DNA of 64,000 bases from Cinnamomum chago (lineage: Eukaryota; Streptophyta; Magnoliopsida; Laurales; Lauraceae): positions 36,924,001 through 36,988,000 of the forward strand of contig CP142460.1 of assembly GCA_038049695.1 (NCBI GenBank). The letters run 5' to 3'. Position numbers and translations under genes: made by a program. Below are positions 22,579-34,925 of this stretch, in pieces. Below the pieces are notes generated by a model. The model ran no database searches. It saw only the letters and a program-made list of their open reading frames with translations, and had not been told where the DNA came from. The first letter of the stretch is position 1, and every line of letters begins with the position of its first letter.

Positions 22579-24480
22579 GCTACCTAAAATTTCTCTAATG
22601 AGTTTCCATCTTTATTAAGAATTTTATATTAACATTTGTTTATAATTTATTTAAATATTTAAAAATATTTTTAATTAAACATTTTAATAATCTTTTAATT
22701 ATGTAAAGACAGCAACCCTTTTTATGAGAGAGCAACATGTGGCGCATTCTCAAATTTTTTGCAATGCTACATTCCAGAATTACCCTTCTAGTCTCATCTC
22801 ACCAAACTAACTCAAATTCTCCAATACTCCATCACCTAAAATATCTCAACCCAAATTTAAGATATTATTGAAAGAAGATACTTATCCCTTCCCTAAGACA
22901 TAGCATATAATAATAACTTCTCTTTAGTTACCTTTAATCGGCCCCACGTATTATTAAACTAACAAAAAAAGAATAAAGGCTCTTTGGCTATGATTTTAGT
23001 GATTGGTGGACATGTATGTATTAAATGTTTTTGCATATCAATTTGTGGGACCTTCATGTCAGATTCAAGTTGTAGGAATTTGGGGCACTTTCGTAGGTGG
23101 TATTTTGCTACTTTTTTCCTAGCTTTTCTTTCAGTATTTGGTATGGTTAATCCATGAGGACCATTGTGGAATCCAGTTAATTTCTCTAATGAGTTTCCAT
23201 CTTTATTATGAATTACATATTAATATTCATTTATAATTTATTTAAATATTTAGAAATATTTCTAATTAGAAATTTTAATGATTTTTTAATTATGGCCTTC
23301 GTTGGGCGCAGGCCTATTGCACTAGTTATATATATAAAGACAGCTGGTCCTTTTCCTGGGAGTGTGACACGTGGCGCACCCTCACACTTTTTGCAATGCT
23401 ACATTTTGGAATTACCCTTCTAATCTAATCTCACCAAACTCACTCAAATTCTCCAATACTCCATCACCTAAAATATCTTAATGCTAATCTAAGATCTTCT
23501 TGAAATAAGATACTTATATCTTCCCTAAAACATAGCATACAGTAATAAATTTTTTTTTAGTTACCTTCAATGGGCCTCACGTATTATTAAGCTAACAAAA
23601 AAAAAAAGAATAAAGGTTCTTTGGCTATGATTTTAGTGATTAGTGAACATGTATGTATTAAATGTTGCATATCAATTTGTGGGACCGTCATGTCAAATCC
23701 AAGTTTTTTAAAATTTGGGGCACTTTCGTAGACAATATTTAGCTACTTTTTTCCTATTTTTTCTTTTAGTATTTGGTATGGTTAATCCGTGGGGACCATT
23801 ATGGAAGCCAGTTAATTTTGAAATCCACACTTAATATATAATCATTTATATTTATTAATTTAACCAAATAAATTTTCTCTGAGTCTCAATCTTTATCACG
23901 ATTTTTTTATTATCATTTATATTTACTAATTTAACCAAATAAATCTATGAGTCTCACTATGAAATCCAAGTCTTCTTTATTTCCAAAGTCACAATTTATG
24001 GGGGCCACTTCTTTTTTTATACCAACACACAAATAGCTTTTTTTATACTAGTGCGGGGGCCACTTTCATAGGTTGTATTCTACTACTTTTTTCTCCTTAT
24101 TTTCCTTTCAATATTCAGTAAGATTAATCTGTGAGACCCATTATGGACATTTTTCTCCTTAGTTTTTTTTGGATATTTGGTTGGATTAATTAATCTATGG
24201 GGCCCATTGTCGAAGCCAATTAATTTCAAAATTCATATTTAATTCTGAAATTACACTCAATTTATGGCTAATCACAAATATAATCAAATCAAGGTCCTAA
24301 AATCTTTACTATTTACTTGATCTTTCCCTAAATATTTCCAGCTACCTAAAATTTTTCTACTAAGTTTCCATCTCTATTATGAGTTATATATTAATATTCA
24401 TTTATAATTTATTTAAATATTTAAAAATATTTCTAATTAGAAATTTAAATAATTTTTTAACCTATTGCACTAGTTTATAT
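22579..24480. repeat. Tandem AT-rich units, about 591 bp, possibly Helitron-derived
   Basis: The block TTCTCTAATGAGTTTCCATC recurs at 22591 and 23182, and a variant at about 24352. A second shared block (GGGGCACTTTCGTAGG and its surroundings) recurs near 23080, 23716 and 24055. Unit 2 contains CCTATTGCACTAGT (about 23313) absent from unit 1, and unit 3 ends in the same CCTATTGCACTAGT. CTAG followed by T is the 3' terminus expected of Helitrons, so these may be head-to-tail non-autonomous copies; no convincing 5' end was fixed. No genes seen. Confidence 0.55.
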
Positions 24481-24829
24481 AAAAGGGGGAAAAAGTGACG
24501 CATTTACGATACCGATGCTTCAATTGTTATGTGTAAAATCTGAATCCAGATCCTATTTCATACCACCGAGGATATACTGTTTCGTCCAATCAGAATTAGC
24601 CAATTGTATAAAATATCTTTGTTGATTTTTATCATTCCAAGAAAGCAATTTAAATGGTGCATTAGCTAACATGAGATTTTATATAGTTGGCTAATTCTGA
24701 TCGTATGAAACAGTATCTCTCTGTTTTGTAGAAATAGGATATCCAGACTCGTAAAATCCCTCTCTTTGGAATCGTATTTACCGTCTGCGGTCTATGGAGA
24801 GCCATTATAGTGTTGTGCAAGCTTTTTTA

Positions 24830-25897
24830 ATAAGGAATTATCCTTGCCAACGGTGTCTTTTGATTTATAACATAGCCTATTTCCACTTTTTTTTCATAAT
24901 TAAGCCGTCTTGCATGACATCTTAAACTTTAAATATAAGGAATTGACCGAGTTTCAATCAAAATAAAGTGTCCAACATCTGGGGAGTCATCATGTGTTAA
25001 AAAAACATTGAACATTGATTTATTGTTATATATCACTCTTGTTAAAGTAAAATGGAAAAACTCAAAATAGTATAAAACTTTTTAGCTTATTTTCAAAAAT
25101 GTACATGAGGATTTGAGTATTTCAAAAAGGTTTAAGAGTTTTCCATATCTCTTTCAATCAAGTCATCAACATAGAAAAGTTTCAAAAATAACAAAAATGT
25201 CCTAATGTTATTTTTCAAAATTCTCCTTTCAATAAATAATTTTAGTGAAATCATCAAGTTCAACTTCAACAATGTATAGATGGTTAGAAAAGAAGGGTTT
25301 ATATGGATTCCAAATAACTGAGAATGTTTTTTTTTTTTTTTTTCATAAGGGTATTTTCTTTTTTGTTTTCCAAGTTCTTTTTATGGAAAGGACTTGATTG
25401 AAAGAAATATGGAAAAATTTTAAACCTTTTTGAAACATTCAAAATCTCATGTACTTTTAAAAAAATGAGATAAAAGCTTATACTTTTTTCAGATTTTCCC
25501 TAGTAAAAATCAGTCCAAACCTTTGCATAGAGATCTATGTGACATAAGTGAATTAGATCACGCAAAAATACGGCTGACACATGGTAAATTAGATTGTTGC
25601 CCGCCGTCAATATTCGGTTGGAAACATTCTTTTCTTGGAAACATGGTTCTTTTTCCCAACGGCGTTTTGAAAATGTAGGAATATTTTTGATCATCGGTAA
25701 GATTTAAAAAGATAATATTTTTATCAAAAAATGATAGGAAAATCAGAAACATCTATAAAATAGTTATTAGTAATATTTTCTCTGTGTCGTTCTTATTTAT
25801 AATTCCTAATTATTTAAAGAAATTTGATATTTTCAGAAGATATCCCAAGAAAACCAAAAACTTGAAACTGTTACAATAATATTTTTCCAAGAACAAT
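24830..25897. repeat. Dispersed repeat R1, copy 1
   Basis: This aligns in order with blocks at 49920-50136, 51129-51199, 51517-51560 and 54700-54790. Shared phrases include TTTATTGTTATATAT(AT)CAC, CTTTGCATAGA and ACATG(G/T)TAAATTAGATTG. Copy 2 is broken by several insertions, so copy 1 acts as an empty-site reference. It holds no gene; a poly-T run sits at 25328-25343. Confidence 0.6.
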
Positions 25898-28637
25898 TTA
25901 TATATATGAAAGGGACTGTTTCCAATTGGCAATTTCTAAGTGATTCTTAATTGATTTTGACTATGTCCAATTTTTTTTACCCCTCCAAAAACTCTTCCAC
26001 TTCCACTACCACTTCCATTTCTCTCTCTCCATGTTAAGGCCTTAATTTATACTTACCAAAGATTCTCTCTGTCTAAAACTCTTTCCACTACCAAATTAAT
26101 TATCAATTGTTTCCCAAATAGATTAATGGGTAGTCAATTCAATTCAAAGCCTTTGCAAATTGTCCATCCATTGCATATCTTCTGTGTTTCTTTATAACTG
26201 AAAGACTTCTCCTTTTGTTGAGAATGTGGAGAGACTGGAAAAGAGGAAATGGGTTACCGACTAATTATATTTCTCACTAATCTAATCTAACTTTGTGGAT
26301 TAGCATGGAAAGGGTGGTGCAAGGGTCGGCAATATAGCAATAGGCTGTAGTTGAGATCCTTCTTGTTCTTCTCTTCCATATAAGAGATGGATAAGGTGAG
26401 TTTTTTCCCTTGAATTTGCGTATTTTCTCAATTCAATTTAATTCCTTTCTATAATGCAGATTATGTTAGCTAGAGATTGATCGAACAACGGCATAAGTTG
26501 TTTTCTACTTTGGATTTCCTTTCTTTGTTTAATTCATGACGCTGACATATTTGAATGCTCGTTTAGGAATGGAAGCTCTAGCTTCTCTAATAAAATTAGA
26601 AACTGCATTCCAAAAAGACTGTAGAGGTTATTTTTAAAAGAATCTCCCAAAATGGATTTCCATGAAAACAAAGATCATGCCGCCACCAATGCAAATGATG
26701 GAGGAGGCAAATGATGGAGGAGGCACTGCTCTGCATCTTCACTTGGTTTGATGTCATGGAGAGGGTCCTCCCTTTTTCCTGTCATGATATAGAGAGAATA
26801 GGTACGTATGTTGCTATATAAAACATGTTCTAAGGTAGAGGATCTCATCAAATAGAGATCTCAGTATCTCACACCTTGAGATGATGATAGTGTGGAGTTC
26901 CATGTGGTCTCATCTGCTAATTATATCACCGTGATTTTGTATTTCTCATGAACACTATTTTCAACCCAAAATGTGTCTCGTGATCATGGCCCAACAAATA
27001 GATTGATGTTTTCCTCAATGGGATTATTCACAAAATCAAAGTGGGACTTAATAAGAGTTTTGATTAGTTTAGAAAAATCATCCCTATTGCAAAAACTTTG
27101 ACGAAGGTAAGTTTTCGATTTGTGTAGGAAGATTGTCTTGGATGTTGGTGTAATGGAATCGTAACAAGATAAGAGGGGAAGAATCCATCTGACATCTTAC
27201 CTTTTGAGGGGGTGAGATTGCTTCTCTCAAATAACTTCAAATTTTAGAAATCCTAAAGTAGATTTAATTTTACTTTTGATAAGTTATTTCATATTATTAC
27301 TACCTAATTTATTAAACTTCTATTAGAAAGACAATTGGCCACGTTTGGGCGACCACTTCATGATTGGCATCCAGCCCATAAAAGCATCGGGTGTAATGAA
27401 GAAAACAGAACCTGGAATTTGTATTGCATGGGGTGCGTAGATAGGCTAAACACGGAACTTATAGAAAGAAATATTCTACATAGAGCAAGTCATTTTTTTA
27501 ATGTATGGATTCTTTTTTTGTTGGTCATGCACAAAGGAATGTCAATCTTGGCAGGAGAAAATGAGTTGCTACATGTAGAGTAATAGCAGACTAAAATTCT
27601 ACCAAAACAAAAAAGCAGACTAAAATAATTCTAATATAACGATATCATGGTAGCTGTTCACGGGGTCTTAATGTTTCAAAAGTTTCCAAGTCTTCTATAT
27701 GCGGTCAACAATTCTTCAAGGATATTACTTATTGTGAGACATTTAGGACAAAGCATTGCATGAATTGCGTTGTGATATCATGGTGATGTGGTTGCCTTTT
27801 TTAACTCGTGAGAAAAGGTATCACTCGTGAAGTAGAAAGATGGAAATCCTTGTATGGTTATAGTGGCATTGTACTGTAAGAAAAGTGATACATGAAGATT
27901 GTTTTTTTTTTTTGGGGCCCGGGGCCTTCTTCAATAATTGATTTTGACTACACAATTGATTTTGACCACTCAACTTTCAACAGGCATTTGATTACCATTT
28001 AACTAAAAGGACAGTTAATAAATGGTTTTAAATCTCTATGCATTTAATTACCGTTTAATTAATTACATAGGTACTAAATGGTTTTAAATCTCTATGCATT
28101 TAATTACCGTTTAATTAATTGCGTAGGTACTAAAAATGGTTTTAATCTCTACTTTGTATATCCATGTCTTCCACTACCCCACTATTTTCTTCTCCCTATA
28201 TTACAACCCATATGACCTTTCATCTTCTTCTCCCCTACCAGGTATAACCGATTCTCTTCTCTTTCTCATGCCTGTTAGTAAACTAACCATGTATACAAAG
28301 GTGGTGTGACTAGAAAAAAAACATTGCTTCTGAGATCTGCCTTCAGAGTAGTAAGATATGGAAATGCGGTTGGGTTATGCTCTTATTTGAATATTGTTGG
28401 TGTATTTCTATTTTTTATTAGATGAAAGTTGGGTTTAGGGTTTTTATATTTATATTTTGATGAATTAAAGATTGCTTCACTATTTCAATATTTATTTTTA
28501 TTGTATTTAAAAAAGTCTCTAAATGTACAAAGAAATATCATATTTTAAATTAATTATAAATCATCTAATATTAATGTATTTTTCTTATATAATGAATTGT
28601 ATTGCGTCCATGCTAAGCACAGGGCATGATTTTCTAG
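25898..28637 (+). mobile_element. Helitron-like element 1
   Basis: The right end has a GC-rich hairpin remnant (CCATGCTAAGCACAGGGC), a short AT stretch, then CTAG at 28634-28637 followed by T, the Helitron 3' signature. The left end is inferred from TTTATATATATGAAAGGG, which resembles the 5' starts of the next two elements. Inside is a 56-bp tandem duplication. The open frames at 26650-27590 match nothing I recognise. There is no Rep/helicase coding, so it is non-autonomous if real. Confidence 0.5.
28024..28135. repeat. 56-bp tandem duplication
   Basis: Two copies of a unit containing GGTTTTAAATCTCTATGCAT and CCGTTTAATTAATT lie head to tail and differ at a few bases. Confidence 0.85.
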
Positions 28638-28989
28638 TTCTTATATATGAAGAGAATTGAATTTGATTTCCAATTTCACTGTCAATTTCAAATTTGGTTT
28701 TGACCCTTTTCTTATATTGACCTCGTACTAATATCAGCCATTAACCGACTTCTACAACCCTTCATGTTCCGTTTGCTTTAACTTCTCACACGTCCTTGTG
28801 CCTTCGCTCGCATAACTTCTCACACACTAACATTTCGAAAACGCCTAACTCCGATTCACATGTCTCTCATTGATTCCCAGGAACTGAAAGGGCTAGCGGA
28901 TCGACGGCCACGGTTCTCTCCAATCTCTGCAGTTTCCAGATCCTTCCACACTATGGCACAAACGTCTCCCCTTCTTTAGCATTCTATTA

Positions 28990-29153
28990 AATGTAATTTT
29001 CTTTACAAGCCTTTCACTAGCATGTTCTATCCCCCCTTTGCGAAGAAGAAGATTATTATTCTCATGGTTGGTCTTAATGCTGCTGGAAAAACCACCACTT
29101 TACAACCTCAAGCTTGGAGAGATCGTCATCATACTCTCTACTTTCAGCAATAT
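28990..29153 (+). pseudogene. ADP-ribosylation factor (ARF1-type) exon fragment
   Basis: Translation gives FAKK, then ILMVGLNAAGKTT, the ARF P-loop region (family usual: MVGLDAAGKTT). After a one-base frameshift at about 29100 it continues LYNLKLGEIV, the next ARF block. Weaker matches to the amphipathic N-terminus precede it. ARF proteins are small GTPases that recruit vesicle coats at the Golgi. The fragment covers about the first 45-50 of roughly 181 residues, lacks the initiator context, and stops where the first coding exon of plant ARF genes usually ends. It is a captured, non-functional piece lying within Helitron-like element 2. Confidence 0.85.
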
Positions 29154-29305
29154 ATTTTATCTGTCTTATCTTATTGTTTTACGCATTTCCTTTTCATTTC
29201 TAATGGTTTTGAACCCGATTGGGATCTTATCTTCTACATCTTGGTGTATATATGTTTGTTTGTTGATTCTCCTCATGCATCTGCTGATGTGCACATATGT
29301 GCATA

Positions 29306-29461
29306 ATTTTGACCGTTTATCATTCATATGGTAGGTCATCACTAACATATCTCCTATCCCCAGATTTGGCCAGATCAATTAGAATTTTGACCATTTATCA
29401 TTCATCTAGTAGGTCATCGCTGATGTATGCCCTATCCCCAAATTATGCCAGATCAGCCATT
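29306..29461. repeat. 78-bp tandem duplication
   Basis: Units 29306-29383 and 29384-29461 share ATTTTGACC(G/A)TTTATCATTC and CTATCCCCA; they diverge at about ten positions. Confidence 0.8.
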
Positions 29462-31418
29462 CTTCAACTGGGGTATGGTTATGAAATAAAATTTCATGCA
29501 CTTACTTTGCGCATATGCCGTCAATTGATTGGGACCTTTCTCCAATTTGGACGTCCAACTAATATTAGCCAATTATTAATTTCCACCAATCCTCATTAAA
29601 CCTCTTACTAATATCAGCAAGTATTCAATTCATTTATTTTCAACGTCTGTCATTACTCATCCAAATAAGGACTATATAGTTTCCTGTATAAACTGCCTTT
29701 GAAACCTATTCATCTGTAAGCAAAAGAATATAAAAAACGAAAACTCCACTTTTATTCATTTAATCGTTTCACTACATGCATACGTGCCAAGCACCTCTCA
29801 TCTATATTTCTCTCTGATTCGATTCTGACATCTTCGTTGGCTTCATCACACTGTTTTTACACACGATCAAGTAAGAGAATCCTCTCCTCCTCTACAACCA
29901 CCGTACTCGAGCTGGATGTTTTTCTTTTCTTTTCTTTTCTTTTTTTTGCTATAATGATCTTGAGTATGGATGTTTTCCTTCACAAAAAAATGTTGGTGTT
30001 TTCCCTCTTTTTTTCCTTTAAAATCTTGATATATCTTTGTATTTCATTTCATTTCATGTTTAAAGGAAAGTAAGGCTTTCTAAGGGATGTACAAATACAT
30101 GTTCCTGCAATTTCTTTCAAATCTTCAACTAGGTGATACTGGTTTCACCAAAAGCGGTTTCTAATTCTCAAAATTCATGTGTCTAAATGTAGACGCAAAT
30201 GGAGTAAGTAATGTCTCAATCTTTATAGTGAATTCGATTCGGTTTGTGTCTTTTGGTTTTGGAGTGGATTTCAATGTCAATGGTTTTTGAAGTGTTCGAT
30301 TTTTTTAAGTTCAATCAGGTATATTATTTGGATTGGATTGGCGATTCTGAGATTTTGTTAGAGATGCAGATGGGAAGAATGCTGGTGTGAGTAGCTGCAA
30401 TCTCGTCTGCATGTAATGTGCACTTTAACTATGCATATCACATGTTTGTTATAATGCTTGTAAGAGACATGGATAAAACAAGTGATGCTGTGATTTGTTT
30501 GTATAATGCTAGAATTTTGTGGTCTTTGAAACATGCAAATTTGACTTAAAAGTGCAGCCAATTTTCTCTTTGGAAATTGATTACCCACCTATCATTTTAC
30601 CAAATTAAATCCATAGATTAGAAATTCTAATAATTAGTTTCATTGAGAGAGCCCAAAATTTCAGAAATAAGAGTAAAGATCTACAATTGACTATGAAGTA
30701 GTCTCCCATTTGGCAAGAAATAGTTTCCAGTTAGGACACCTCCAAGTTCATATTATCCAGTTCTTCCAAAATATGAAAATTAATTGTGGTTGAAGTGACT
30801 TTTCATGCATCCTGAATGTATCAATGATTTCTAATTGACCTCCCAGCTAAAAATTATCGTCGTGCTATTCATGCATTTTTTTTTTTTTTTTTGTCTCCAT
30901 TATAATTGGTCCAAGTTTATTTAGTCACATGGGGTTCAAATTTAATTCCAAACCATGCTTTCCTTGAGACTCTATTGATTCTTTCCCTCCACTTCGCAGG
31001 CACATCACTCTCTTTAGATCAAAATATTTTTTCTCCTTTTTCTTATCTCTTTTCCCCTTTCCTGACTTTTACCTGATCTCAAACGTAGGAAACATTAGTT
31101 TTTACAGTTTTATTAAATTTTGAAAATTCTTATAATATATTTAATGTTAGAAACTAATCATCTCAATATTTCATATTTCATGTTTCTGCTAAAAGTTATA
31201 ATTTTCTATACTTGTTATTTATTTAAATTTTCAATTGTTTGATTTTTAAGAAAGCCTAGAAATCTTTTGTGTGAGAAATACTTCCATTTTAGGTTTTATA
31301 AAATATATACATTTGAAATCAAAATCAAAATCAAAATATTTAATTTTGTCATAAAATTAAATAATATTTCTTATATGACTTCTAATGCCCGTGCTAAGCA
31401 CGAGGGCATTTTGCTAGT

Positions 31419-32255
31419 TCTTATATATGAAGCGAAGTGGTTTCAAATTGGAATCAGTTCCAATTCGCTCCAATTGATTTTGACTCATCGAATTTACCAA
31501 TTGAGACTCAAACTCAAGACAATATGGATTTCGAGAACCCTACCACTACACCACAAAACATCTTTTTGTTAATAGTTATCAACAAAAACTTAAAATTAGT
31601 TAATGAGGAAGGTACCCAGCCACACTTTGAAATATTGACCGGGAGTTGGAATTTATCTATGAGGTATTTATAAAACTAACTATATTTTTAGAATATTGAC
31701 ACCTATAAATACTGTTATTATTATTTTCATACTTATGCCTGCATTGTACTTTAAGCATAGATGATCAAACTTTTGAAATAACTATTTTATATGATTTCCT
31801 ATATAGTCATTAATTTTCTATGACAACCATTTTACAATAAAACTAAACTCAAATGAATATATGATATATGGAATTGATCAACAAAATAATAATTTTCATA
31901 ATTAATAATAAAATGAAAAATTATTGAAAAAAGAAAAAATCATGACAACGACGTGGAGCTAAAGAGGAGGCGAGAAACTTTCCATGTAACTGATGTGCTA
32001 CCATGCACACTTGCCGAGGGAGAAAGGGTGGAGTCTGGTTTTTTTCTTTTTGTGTGTGTGGCTTTAACTTTTATAAATCGTGATGTAAATGGAGTGGAAC
32101 ACTACGATAGACCCCATCTATTAAAAATCACAATCATTAAGACAAACATCCTTGCTATTTATGGGATACCTCAAATTTTCACCTCATTCTGGGTTATTTC
32201 TACGGTCAAATTGATTCTCTGCTAAAAAAATAGAAAATACTAGAGTTTTCCAAAT

Positions 32256-32293
<38 letters not shown>

Positions 32294-34268
32294 TGATTTG
32301 GACTCTCCATCATGCCTTTTGGCCTTTTGTCTATTAAGAAACTCCCAATATCATCATTTTTCTATCAAGGCAATAGCATTTGAGTGTTAATGGGTCCTAG
32401 TGTCTGAGTGCCACTAATCTAAAGAATTTCAAGTATTTTTGTTTGTTTTGATTATATGATTTTTTTTCTTTTTCGTTTTTTTAGAATGTGAAATGCCGAT
32501 TTTTGGGTGTCTGGTTTATTTAATCCTTAGTCTTTTTTATTTAATCACTCTAGGTTCTGGGTTGTGTAGTTTTCTTTTTATCTATTGATTTTGATTGTAC
32601 ACGTTTTTTTAAGAATGTGGAACTAATGGTAAAAGAAATCTCCAATAATATTGGTCCATCTAAATAAAGAATTAAGCTCATTCTTATTATCATCATTTTC
32701 TACTTTCTCCAGAGTGTTTCTATTTCTCTATGTCAACAAGAGAACTTTCATTTTTTTCCATTCATTTACTTTCAAGTTCATTGTATTTTTTTAGAGTAAC
32801 TTCAATAAAAAAAAATTTGTTTCTTTATGTCTCTTTTAGAACCATTTCATGTCTCATTTGCATGCTTAGTTTAGATCAGTGTTCAACCCATTTTAAAACG
32901 TGAGCATCTTGAGACAATTGGTGCAATTATTAAACATTTCAATTTGAGAGGAAAAACTTTTTCAATTCATTTATTTTTTTAGTTCATCATATTTTATTTG
33001 AGAAATTTTAATTATGTCATTTTAATATGATTTATACAAAATAATCATCACTTTAAAATTTCTATAGATTTGTAATATTTTTATGGTTTGTATTTTTATG
33101 GTTTGCATAGATTGTGAGGTTCTGTTTTTCCCCTTTTTTGTTTCAACTTTTGGTTATTGGGTTCGGTTCTCTTTGGGTTTCTTTTTTCTTTTATGTCACT
33201 TTTTATCGTGGGATTTTCTGGGAATTCTTATTTTTATGTTGTATTTTTTTTTTACTTTTTTAATGCTTATCATTGTGAGTTAGTTATTTATTTTACTTCC
33301 ATTAGGTTCTTTAAGTTTTATATGTGAAATCTTTTTATGGATTTTTCTTATTTTCTTTTGTGGCTTCAGATTTAAATTTTTGAGTATTAGATTATCTTAA
33401 GTTGGTTTGGTTCTTTTAAATTTCTTTTATCATTGTATTGTCTATGGATCTTTATTTATATATTTTTATAGCCTTTTTAATATAATTTATTTCATTTTTT
33501 TATTTCTTTTATTACAATTTCTTAGCTTTTCTTATGATGGTTTTTCTAGAATTTGTGGGTTCTTTTGTCCTTACTCTTTTGTGCTCCATTTATTAAGGTT
33601 TTTTTTTTTTTCTCTTGAGTGTTTGATTCTTTTAGATTACTTATGCTATTGAGTTGATTATGGATTTTCATTTCTATGTGTCTTTCAAATTTCAATGGAT
33701 TTTATTCATATTTTATATTGTTTGTTTATTTTGATTTTGGTCTTTAATTTTCTTGATCATAAATCTTCAATTTTCATGGGCTTGAGATTTTTTTTAATTA
33801 TATGGTATTAGGTATTGAATTCTTATGGACTTCTCTTTTTTTCTCTCTCTCAAACTAAAACCTTTTGCATTTAATTTTAAAGAAACTAATCATAATTTTT
33901 TTTTATAAATTTTAATATCATGTTTTTTCTAGTAATTATTATAATGTCAATGAATGCATGACACAGTGGCAATTGGAAATCAATGCTAATTTTTTTTAGT
34001 AGTCCAATTTTCCAATTGGTATGACATTTTTGAGATGGAAATGTAAAATTTTGACCTAATTTTTTAAGAAGAGAGGATGTCAAGACATAATAGTTTCTCG
34101 TGCATTGCAGAATTCCTCTCTAGCAAAAAGATAAATTCCACGTAGTGTGGAATCTTGCATTATGCAATTACGAACTGAGGGCACATTTGTGAATCTTATT
34201 ATTCGCTAGTGATTTTCTTTTTTCACATGGGTGAGAAATGTGACTCTCCATCACCCACCATTACATTT
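31419..34268 (+). mobile_element. Possible Helitron-like element 3 and T-rich sequence
   Basis: This begins TCTTATATATGAAGCG like elements 1 and 2, followed by similar CCAATT / TTTTGACTC phrases. A candidate end, with CGTGCATTGCA then CTCTAG, is near 34100-34126 but is weak. The interior is very T-rich (32240-33880), with a 35-base poly-T at 32258-32292. The frames there encode Phe-rich low-complexity peptides and are not genes. I see no other structure. Confidence 0.35.
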
Positions 34269-34925
34269 AAAAAAAAATTTTGGAAGGTTTTTTTTTTAGC
34301 TTTTTGTATATACCCGTAAGATTGTAGGATTTGTATATAGGCCCCTGAGGTTTTATTATTTGCAAATAGGCCCCTACTCTTTCTTTTTATTACCTTTCAT
34401 GCCCCCAAAATCAATATTAATTCCTAGTAAGAATGGACAGCCACCATGATATTTGTGTTGGATTTTTATATAAATGACAACTTTGCCCTTACATCCATTA
34501 AACAAAAATGAGTATATTATTATTTACAAAAATACCATTATTTTATCTCAAGTCTCAATGGTTTCTCTCAACAACTCTCTCATACACAGGACTAGGGGTG
34601 GACCCAGGTACATGGGCCTGGGGACTGGAGCCCCCGTGAAAACTCTAAAAATTAATGTTTATTTTTTTTAGATGTGCTATTTCCCTCAATATTTCTTTTA
34701 CACCACTTGCACATGAAGCATAATCCTGTATTTTGAAATTTTCATCAATCCAACGGTGGGTCATGATCAATTTAGATTTAATGAAATGAGCCTTGTATTG
34801 ATAAGAAAAAATGAGTTTATGTAGGGCTGTCCTCTTCCACTAAGTGCAATTGTTAATGTTATAGGCTTTATAAAAAATTGAGTCAAAGCTTTTGAAATTA
34901 TGCATGCAAGGACAAAAGAGATGGA

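Larger units (their letters stand above)
28639..31417 (+). mobile_element. Helitron-like element 2 with captured gene fragment
   Basis: It starts TCTTATATATGAAGAG, directly after the 3' end of element 1. It ends with the hairpin CCCGTGCTAAGCACGAGGG, then ATTTTGCTAG at 31408-31417, followed by T. The hairpin placed about 8-10 bases before CTAG is the textbook Helitron 3' end. The same TCTTATATATGAAG start follows again at 31419, giving a head-to-tail row. No Rep/helicase is encoded. It carries an ARF-like exon (28990-29153) and a 78-bp tandem duplication (29306-29461). Confidence 0.62.

Noticed and set aside
31541..31560. CACTACACCACAAAA, resembling a CACTA start
   Set aside because: No partner end, no subterminal repeats and no 3-bp duplication visible.
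33083..33652. Phe-rich open frames that look like membrane proteins
   Set aside because: Poly-T low-complexity DNA; no conserved residues, start context or introns.
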